Positions 1 through 6,200 of a stretch of DNA of 10,130 bases are shown piece by piece. Made by a program: the position numbers and the translations under genes. The notes below the pieces were generated by a model, which saw only the letters and a list, made by a program, of their open reading frames with translations, made no database searches and was not told the origin of the DNA. This DNA is from Verrucomicrobiota bacterium (GTDB taxonomy: Bacteria > Verrucomicrobiota > Verrucomicrobiia > Opitutales > Opitutaceae): assembly GCA_023447015.1 (NCBI GenBank), contig JAEXPG010000166.1, positions 1-10,130 on the forward strand, read 5' to 3'. The stretch's first letter is position 1. Each line of letters opens with the position of its first letter.

Positions 1-506
1 GGCTGGAGCCGTCGAGACGGGTGGCGCTTCACGGCAATTTCATCGGAAATGCCCTCCGGGGCGCGGACTTTTAGCCATCGGGAGGGTGGGATCTTCTGGC
101 CCATTGGGCTTCGCATACCGAAAGGCCCGAGTTCGCGCACATGCTCCGTTCGGCGGTTTCGATCTCTTCAGCAAGTGCTCGGGGTGGCATCTGTGTTGTG
201 GTGGTTTTCGGGTACAGAGTTTCTTTGCGAGTTTCGCTCCGGGCGGTCGTCAGCTTGCTCCCATTTCCGCGACGATTCGTCGGCAGATCTCCGAGTCGGC
301 TTTGCGCTGGAGGGCTTGCCTCCGAACGCTCTGGGCTCTCTTGCCGTATCGCTGTGCCCAACTGCTTCGTGTTGGCGCCGCGGGGGGCGGCGGCAGGTTT
401 CGGATTTGGTTTTGTCGCTCTTGTGGCCTCGATGCCGAAGATCTGGCGGTGTTCACGGGCGGATCGATGACGGGAACTCAGCTGTGACTATTCAATTGGC
501 ACGTAG

Positions 507-586
507 GTCCAGTCTCCGACTGGACTTCAAGGAGCATGAGCTGGCAGTGGTGGCAGGAGCCAAAGGCGTCCGGTCGGAGACCGGAC
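507..586. repeat. Pair of inverted REP-like hairpins
   Basis: Positions 507-525 form a perfect 8-base-pair stem with a 3-base loop (GTCCAGTC-TCC-GACTGGAC). Positions 568-586 form a second one (GTCCGGTC-GGA-GACCGGAC). Read on the opposite strand, the second has the same TCC loop and differs from the first only at one stem pair, A-T becoming G-C. Both sides of the stem therefore changed together. The two copies lie in inverted orientation with 42 bases between them, the arrangement of a REP doublet (REPIN/BIME-like). They lie 80-160 bases past the stop of the minus-strand gene ending at 669 and are not followed by a T-tract, so a classical intrinsic terminator is unlikely. Confidence 0.6.
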
Positions 587-608
587 CCACTTGTCCGGCA
601 AGCTCGCG

Positions 609-667
609 GCTTAACCTACGGTGTACGCCAGCCTCCTCGTCACTTCGCTTCAATTGCATGGTTAGGG
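609..667 (-). other. attC-like 59-base site after the 669-1400 gene (tentative)
   Basis: On the minus strand, one base after the TGA stop of the 669-1400 gene, comes CCCTAAC. The site ends 59 bases later with GTTAAGC. GTTAAGC fits the integron core consensus GTTRRRY exactly, and CCCTAAC fits RYYYAAC except at the first base. TAACC and GGTTA at the two ends can pair. Length and position directly after a stop are typical of gene-cassette attC sites. Against it: inner-arm pairing (about 619-623 with 651-656) is weak and needs a bulged base and wobble pairs, no second attC is visible after the other genes, and no integrase is in the window. Confidence 0.25.
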
Positions 668-668
668 C

Positions 669-1400
669 TCAGTTGCCGGCATTTCGGTTCTGGATGTTCC
701 TCTTGATCATCTCCTTGTTCCCGCTGGTCGTGATCCACGGCACCCATTGCTCGACGGCTTTCAGCGTGGCGCCGGAAGCCTCGACAAGCTCTTCGTTGGA
801 TGGGGCGCGTCCCAGCTTCTGCAGCAGGAGGACGCGGGCTTCGTAGATCTTGGTGATCGTATCGATCGCGAAGATCGGGATGCCGATCGTGGGGACGTTG
901 TTGAGCGACTCCTGCAGCTTGCGCCCTTCCGCTCCGACCGAGTTTGGATCGAGTCCGAGTTCCTTCACGAACCAGGCCTCGATCTGCGGACGCAGCGCCG
1001 CGACTCCGTTGTCGGTCTCCGGGCCGGGCTCACTGCTTGGCGTCGGCGACTTGCGGCCGGTTTTCAGTTCGGCGATCAACGACCGGACCAGGGGATGCGC
1101 AGCGAAAGGCGCCTGCGCGATGATCTCCCGCAACGCGGCCCGCACTTCCTTGCCGAAGCGCAACCAGCAGGGATTGGACCCCTCCGGATCGATCTTATCG
1201 AGCAGTAGTCCCGCCAGTGGGAGCCACCCGAATTCTTCCCCGAAGCGGAGATATCCCTCGGGCTTGTAACTCGGGATCGCCTTCTTCTCGCACCAGGCCG
1301 GAAAGAAATGGAAGGAGAGGGCGAACACGGCTCCATGAGTGGTGACCCAGCGGGCCGTTTCCTTGTTCTTCGCCAGGGCTTTCTTCAGTTTCTCAAACAT
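669..1400 (-). CDS. Unknown protein with sigma-70 region 3-like C-terminus (copy 1)
   Basis: A 243-residue protein of unrecognised family, tandem paralogue of the gene at 1523-2245 (about 60 % identical by eye, same start MFEKLK). Start support: GGAG (minus strand, 1408-1411) lies seven bases before the ATG. The N-terminal part (about 1-115) is helical and includes the conserved stretch around residues 50-70 (GYLRF...FGWLPLAGLLLDKI) shared with the paralogue. A Ser/Pro-rich linker (about 116-132) leads to a conserved block (141-160, AWFVKELGLDPNS...). Residues about 170-225 resemble sigma-70 region 3 (IP...IDTITKI, then LGRAPSNEELVEASG). The Arg-Thr-Ile lead-in seen in copy 2 is missing here through a five- to six-residue gap, and the 'P-E' of the last helix is lost, so this copy has diverged more from sigma. 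No sigma region 2 or 4, signal peptide or membrane segment is present. Function unknown; an RNA-polymerase-related role is inference. Confidence 0.85.
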   Translation of the reverse strand: MFEKLKKALAKNKETARWVTTHGAVFALSFHFFPAWCEKKAIPSYKPEGYLRFGEEFGWLPLAGLLLDKIDPEGSNPCWLRFGKEVRAALREIIAQAPFAAHPLVRSLIAELKTGRKSPTPSSEPGPETDNGVAALRPQIEAWFVKELGLDPNSVGAEGRKLQESLNNVPTIGIPIFAIDTITKIYEARVLLLQKLGRAPSNEELVEASGATLKAVEQWVPWITTSGNKEMIKRNIQNRNAGN

Positions 1401-1442
1401 TGGCAGGCTCCATCAGGTTGTCGGTTGGTTTCAGATTCGTTC
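1401..1442 (-). promoter_or_regulatory. Leader and ribosome binding site of copy 1
   Basis: Read on the minus strand, this leader contains GAACGAA (1436-1442), ACCAAC, then CCTGATGGAGC and the ATG. The GGAG is seven bases from the start codon. The same order of elements precedes the paralogue (2246-2280), so the leader was duplicated with the gene. The rest of the gap between the two genes (1443-1522) shows no hairpin terminator and no attC-like site. Confidence 0.6.
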
Positions 1443-1522
1443 TTCAATCTTTTCTACAGACGGAGATCTTGGGTTCTCACGCAGGAGGCGGCGGCTCACC
1501 TCGATCGATGACCAGAGGTCAA

Positions 1523-2245
1523 CTAGCGGGTTTTCTCGGATTGTTCCTCGTTCCTGCTGGCCATGACTAGTTGCATGAATTGCTCCACAGCTTCCGGCTT
1601 AATGCCCGAAGCCTCGGCAATTTCTTCGTTGGAAGGGGCGCGTCCCAATTTCTCGCGAAGCGTGGCGCGGGCTTCGTGGATCTTGTTGATCACATCCATG
1701 ATCCCTTTCGGCACGCTGATCGTACGGCTCGGATTGATGACCGGCTCGAGGGACGCCTTGAACCTGCGCCCTTCTGCTCCGACCGAGTTTGGGTCGAGTC
1801 CGAGTTCCTTCACGAACCAGGCTTCGTTCTGGGGGCGCAGTATCTTGATCTCACCAACGACCTCCGCGTCGGAGATGCCGGGCGATGCCGGCGACGCACG
1901 ACCGGTATCCAGCTCGCAGATCAACGATTGGACCAGGGCATGCGAAGCGAAAGGTGCCTGCGCGATGATCTCCCGCAACGCGGCCCGGACTTCTATTCCG
2001 AAGTGCAGCCAGCAGAGATTGGATCCCTCCGGACCGATCTTATCGAGCAGTAGTCCCGCCAGCGGGAGCCAGCCGAATTCCTTCCCAAAACGGAGATACG
2101 CCTCGGGCTCATGACTCGGGATCCCTTCCTTTTCGCACCACGATGGAAAGATATAACGGGATAACGCCGCGATGGCACCGAGCAGGTCGGCGCAGCGGGC
2201 CGTGTCATTGTTTTCCGATAGCGCTTCTTTCAGTTTCTCAAACAT
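1523..2245 (-). CDS. Unknown protein with sigma-70 region 3-like C-terminus (copy 2)
   Basis: A 240-residue protein, tandem paralogue of the downstream gene at 669-1400. AAGGAG (minus strand, 2253-2258) lies seven bases before the ATG. Residues 1-115 form an unrecognised N-terminal domain with conserved FPSWCEKEGIPS (33-44) and FGWLPLAGLLLDKI (57-70). Residues 139-160 form a second conserved block. Residues 173-228 match sigma-70 region 3 closely: SRTISVPKGIMDVINKI, then LGRAPSNEEIAEASGI and a helix beginning KPEAVEQ. This parallels the RTIRIPVHMIETINKL...LGREPTPEELAE...P-E pattern of housekeeping sigma factors. The His that contacts the extended -10 element in E. coli sigma-70 (H455) corresponds to Gly, and E458 to Asp. 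Sigma regions 1.2, 2 and 4 are absent, so it cannot act as an ordinary sigma factor. It could be a sigma decoy, an RNA-polymerase adaptor or a domesticated helical domain. Function is inferred only from this domain. Confidence 0.87.
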   Translation of the reverse strand: MFEKLKEALSENNDTARCADLLGAIAALSRYIFPSWCEKEGIPSHEPEAYLRFGKEFGWLPLAGLLLDKIGPEGSNLCWLHFGIEVRAALREIIAQAPFASHALVQSLICELDTGRASPASPGISDAEVVGEIKILRPQNEAWFVKELGLDPNSVGAEGRRFKASLEPVINPSRTISVPKGIMDVINKIHEARATLREKLGRAPSNEEIAEASGIKPEAVEQFMQLVMASRNEEQSEKTR

Positions 2246-2280
2246 TAGTGTGCTCCTTCAGGTTGGTGGCAGGTTCGTTC
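2246..2280 (-). promoter_or_regulatory. Leader and ribosome binding site of copy 2
   Basis: On the minus strand the order is GAACGAACCTGCC, ACCAAC, CCTGAAGGAGC, ATG. The AAGGAG-to-ATG spacing is seven bases. GAACGAACCTGCC (2268-2280) also occurs exactly at 3200-3212, upstream of the DUF1877 gene, and in shortened form (GAACGAA) upstream of copy 1. It may be a shared transcriptional signal, but I see no clear -10/-35 pair. Confidence 0.5.
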
Positions 2281-2320
2281 GTGGTTGGGTCCAATCGGGA
2301 AAATGCCGTTCGAACCGGCG

Positions 2321-3127
2321 TCAGTTTAGGTAGACGAGAAGGGCCATACCTCGCTCCTTCGTCACGCGGACGAAATCTCTCGCGGTCTCGAAATTCCCTC
2401 TGATGTAAGCCCAGTTAATGTCGGAGATCAGGCCGCCTGCGTCGCAGCCCTGCGGGTGGCGGGAACCGGAGTGCCGCGGCGTTGCAGGGTTCGGCACGGG
2501 CCTCGGCCCGCCTCCGGACACTGCGCCTGGCGGCCGCTTCGTTTCCCGCTCACGACGGACGACGCCAATTTGAAGACGCTCCCTAGGATCAAAGCCCGGG
2601 ATGACCAGACTTGGATCGAAGCCCGGGTAGACCGAGGCTGGATCAAAGCCGGGATCAAAACCTGGATAGATGTCCGCATCGGCCAGCTTCTGGGGATCGA
2701 GCGAGGCCCGGAGTGTGGCGGCGTCGATCGTATCCAGGTAATCCGAGATCTTGGCGGTCTGTTCGACGCTGAACGCACGTGCGGGACCGTATCCGACGTC
2801 GACAGCGCCAATCGGGTCACCATTCGCGACGAGAAATCCCTGCGGGAACTCGCCCTCCCACGCGCTACCGGCGAGCAGGAAGTGCAGAGTATGCCACGCC
2901 TTGTCCAGATCGACGTGATCGTCTTGCTGCAGGCTCCCGACCGACGGAGAGGCCGGACTCGCGGTCGGAGCACTGCGGCGGAATGGTCGCGAGCGGACGT
3001 CGCCCGACTCCTGAGGACGCGGTTCGCCGACGTCCGGGTGCAGAAAGGCAACGATCACCTCCGGGGTCGCTCGTAGTTGCGCGAGTTGTTGGGCTGTCAC
3101 TCGCGCCAGATTGCAGATCATACTCAT
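2321..3127 (-). CDS. DUF1877/YfbM-family protein with a large in-frame insertion
   Basis: A 268-residue protein; YfbM-family members are usually about 160-170 residues. Family signatures visible: N-terminal MSMICNLARV (1-10), DLDKAWHTLHFLLAG (73-87), IGAVDVGYGPARAFS (106-120), ADIYP (151-155), and a C-terminal helix-strand IRGNFETARDFVR...LLVYLN (242-268). The family is a small cytoplasmic alpha/beta fold of unknown function. Between ADIYP and the C-terminal helix is an extra segment of about 77 residues (155-231). It starts with repeated GFDP units (ASVYPGFDP, SLVIPGFDP) and continues as a basic, Pro/Gly-rich stretch. The DNA here is a tandem repeat plus a palindromic element (listed separately). 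The start is chosen from the conserved MSMICN; upstream only a weak AGG-type binding site is seen. It lies 144 bases downstream of the scaffold gene and 75 bases upstream of copy 2. The insertion may be tolerated as a surface loop or may have inactivated the protein. Confidence 0.85.
   Translation of the reverse strand: MSMICNLARVTAQQLAQLRATPEVIVAFLHPDVGEPRPQESGDVRSRPFRRSAPTASPASPSVGSLQQDDHVDLDKAWHTLHFLLAGSAWEGEFPQGFLVANGDPIGAVDVGYGPARAFSVEQTAKISDYLDTIDAATLRASLDPQKLADADIYPGFDPGFDPASVYPGFDPSLVIPGFDPRERLQIGVVRRERETKRPPGAVSGGGPRPVPNPATPRHSGSRHPQGCDAGGLISDINWAYIRGNFETARDFVRVTKERGMALLVYLN
2459..2549. repeat. Nested palindromic element inserted in the DUF1877 gene
   Basis: Several inverted repeats nest inside one another. 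GCGGGAA (2459-2465) pairs with TTCCCGC (2543-2549). CCGGAG (2466-2471) pairs with CTCCGG (2512-2517). GTGCCG (2471-2476) pairs with CGGCAC (2492-2497). GGGCC (2498-2502) pairs with GGCCC (2505-2509). The element lies wholly within the extra segment of the DUF1877 protein and keeps the frame open, encoding a basic Pro/Gly-rich peptide. This resembles coding-sequence-invading palindromic elements such as those known in Rickettsia. I see no second copy in this window. Confidence 0.5.
2586..2672. repeat. 27-base tandem repeat encoding GFDP units
   Basis: Two full 27-base units (2586-2612 and 2613-2639), each beginning GGATCRAAGCCCGGG, are followed by shortened units from 2640 and 2652. Twenty-seven bases is nine codons. 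On the minus strand the units encode (A/S)(S/L)V(Y/I)PGFDP, inside the DUF1877 gene just after its conserved ADIYP motif. The repeat seems to have grown from the native 'YP' codons, because the first unit begins at that motif. Unit differences are mainly single substitutions, so expansion is fairly recent. Confidence 0.7.
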
Positions 3128-3271
3128 CGGATTGCCTGCCGTCGGAGGGGCCTCGCTAGAGAAGAGGAATCGGGAGAAGCTCGATTCCGGCCGCCCGGAG
3201 GCAGGTTCGTTCCGGGGAGGGGTTCGAGTGTCGTTTCTCGCAACGTGACGATGTGAACTCGCCCCAGAGGC

Positions 3272-6200
3272 TCACGAGGCGGCTCCCATTTCTGCGAGGA
3301 TGGTCTTCACGATCTCGGTGGAGGAGCCGCGGGCGGCGGCCTTCCGGGCGAACGTTGCGGCGTCGTTCTTCTGACCGAGCTTCCAGTGTGCCTCGGCGAT
3401 GTTGGAGAGGTGCATCGCGGTTTCGCTCGGATCGGCCTGCATCGCTTTCTCGAACCAGACGATCGACTCGCCGTACTTCGCCTGCGCATCGAGCGCGGCG
3501 CCGTACAGGTTGTAGAGCCGCCCGCGCCCGGCGTTGTCCTTCGCCTTCTCCAACGCCGCCGGGATCCGGTGCAGTGCTTCCTGCGGATCATCTTTCTCCA
3601 GCCAGGCCAGCCGGGCGTCGAAGAACAACGCCTGGCCATCCTTCGCGTCGTCTTTGAGGGCGGCGTCTGCGACTTGGCGTGCTTCGCCGAGCCGCCGCGC
3701 TTTAAGCAGCGTCCATCCAAAGCTGAGCCGGCTGAGCCGCGCCAGCTTCGTCACCTTCTCCAGATCCTTCTTGGGGAGGGGGCTGGCCTTCAGCGCTGCG
3801 GCGATCCCATCCGCACGCGGGTCTCCTCGCATCACATCCTCCAGCACAAGGTGCAACGCGAACTGGCGATCCGCCTCGCCGTCCTCGGCGCTGAGGCGTG
3901 CCGGCAGCCGCTCGTGGAGCGTATCGAGGAGCCCGGACTTCTCCCACAGCGGCCAGGCGATTTCGAAGAAACGGTGCCAGCTCTTGCGGTACGGCTCGGC
4001 TGGGACTGCGGCCGGCCAGATGGGGCCGGCGGACGGAGCTGCGCTCAGCGTTTTCGCGATGGTGCGGGCGACGTAGTGGCGCAGCGCCGTCGCGGCTTCC
4101 TCGGGCTTCTCGTCGCCGAAGAGGCCTCCCATTTCGTCGTCCTCACTCTGGCGATCTTCCTTCGCTTCTTCGACGATGCCGGCTGGCAGCTCCGAGCAAC
4201 CCGAACGCACGAGAGGCAGGAGCAGATCGCGGGCGTCTCGGTCGCGGTTGGCGAAGAGCGCTGCGTGAGCGGCCGCGAGCGCCTCCCGAAGTGTCCCCAG
4301 TGCACCGTCCGAGAGGGCGGCAAGACTCTTCTTGGGAATACTCCCTTCTCCGGTGCCGACCAAGGCGAGGACTCGCCTGAGCTGGTCCAATCCAGCGGGC
4401 TCCTCGAGCCGGCCGACGGCGCGGCGTGACTGCAAAGCAGTGTCGAGGTCCCCGCTGTCGCAGAGTTCTTCCAGGCGGCGGCGGGCTTCCGGAAGATCAG
4501 CCAGGTCGACCAGACCGCGCACGGCCAACCCTGGAATCCGTTCCGACGCCGCGAGCCAGGCCTTGAGGACGGCTGCCTCGTCGACATCCCGGAGGGACAG
4601 GGCGATCCTCGCGGCCGCTCTCACGCCTTCGCTCGCGAGCAATTCGAGCACCTCGCGCCGAAACTCCGGATCGCGCCGCGCCCGCGCGGTGAGGGTATCT
4701 GCTTCTTGATACCAGTTGTCCGAGGTCAGGCGTTCCTTGGTGGTGCGTGATTGCCGACGCATCGGCTCAGCGCGGCGCGGTCCGGCCGTACCGCGCCCGG
4801 CGACCACGCCGACGACCTCGGCAGGTCCGCGTTCGCCAGCAGCGATGAGCACAACCTGTCGAGCCGTGGCCGGGCTTGCCGCCGCTAGGTCACCCAGACG
4901 GGACGTGATGGTGCGGAGAGCCCGGCGGCGCTCGCGGTAGCTGGCGTCCTGCTCCAGCTCCTCCAAGTTCCGGCGCTGCGACCGCTGCTCGGAGCTTTCC
5001 GCTGCCGGAGATACCTCATCGGGCGGGGTGTTGTCTTCTTCCTCTCTCTCCAAACAGAACTGCTCCGCGTTCAACGGCTCGTCCGCCTCGATCCCAGGAA
5101 GGGTCCGGGGACCAACGGTGAACAGCTGGAGATCGTTCCCGTACCAACCCGCTCTGACCAGACCGATGGGTTCACTCTGCGCCGGAGCTTCGAGCCAACC
5201 CTGGAGCGTGCGCTTCATCCACTCCTCTGCCTTGACCGTGTACGCGGCCATCTCGGCGGCGATTTGCTCGGGGGAGCGCCCCCAGGCGAGCGGGGCGAGT
5301 CGCAACACTCCATCACCGGAAACGGCGCAGTACTCGCCACCGTCGGCCCAGAGAAGCAGCGGGGTGTCGAGATGACATCCGTCGGAGCCGAGCAGCAGCG
5401 ACGTCTCGGCGACCTTCTTGGCGCCCAAGTCGACGCGCACGAGCCAGCCGTCCTCGGCGAGTGTCAGGCGATCACCCTCCCGCTCGACGAGCAGTTTCAA
5501 GCGGCCGCGGAATCGGCCGAGCGTTGTCGGCCGTTGCGGATCCTTGAACGAGAGGAGCCAGATGTGCTCATCGCCGTACGCGAGCGCCAGATCGCCGAAT
5601 GCGGACACTTCTGAACAGTCCGGAATCGAAACCTTTCCCGACCAGCGGGGCCTTGCGGGATCGCTCACGTCGGCCACGTAGATCTCCTCGTTCAACAGAG
5701 CCAAGAGCGTGCCCGGACTCGGGAAGGCCACGCCGCGGAAGCTATGGGTGTCCGGCGCGGCAAGCGTGCCGACGTGTTCGAGCCCTCGGTCGGCGCGGTA
5801 CAGGTCGATCCCGGCGTCGTTCACTTTTGCCACGAGGTCGCCAAAGGCCGCCACTTCGCCACTCCCATAAGAGAGCGAAAGCGCTTGGACGATCACGGTA
5901 CCGTCGTGACTGAGGAGGGCCAGCCGATGCTCGTCGCTGACGAGCACACCCGACGGCAGCGCCAGAAGTTGCTCGATACGGCGACTCCCGCAGGGCCGGC
6001 AGAGCTCGCGGCGCGAGCCGTCCACGGCCAGCTCCACCACGGCGCCGGAGTCGTCACCGGCCCAGACCCGGCCGCCCACCCGCAGCGCGCAGCGAAGCCG
6101 GGGCAGCTCGACCGTCTTTCCATTTTTTGTCTTCTTCGGCTTGGCGACGAGCGGGGCACCGAGCGCGCCCAAGGCTGCGCGGTCCCGATCCCAGTACGGC

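Larger units (their letters stand above)
1..668. other. Left-edge region without a convincing gene
   Basis: All six frames were considered. The longest open frame is on the plus strand (49-846), but it runs well into the well-supported minus-strand gene ending at 669. Its translation is rich in Arg, Ser, Cys and Trp with no domain pattern, as expected from a stop-poor GC-rich shadow. A minus-strand frame at 71-361 is likewise low-complexity (Ser/Arg/Thr/Pro) and has no ribosome binding site. The region does hold two related perfect hairpins (507-525 and 568-586) and an attC-like site (609-667), listed separately. The remainder, roughly 1-500, shows nothing I can name. It could be decayed coding sequence or a dispersed non-coding repeat. 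Confidence 0.6.

Noticed and set aside
49..846. Long plus-strand open frame at the left edge
   Set aside because: It overlaps the well-supported minus-strand gene for about 180 bases, has no ribosome binding site, and its translation is Arg/Ser/Cys-rich without any domain-like pattern.
1443..1522. Search for a second attC between the duplicated genes
   Set aside because: No RYYYAAC/GTTRRRY pair at suitable spacing is present, so a cassette array is not supported.
3386..4429. 347-codon plus-strand frame antisense to the scaffold gene's C-terminus
   Set aside because: The opposite strand encodes recognisable TPRs, and this frame shows no motif.
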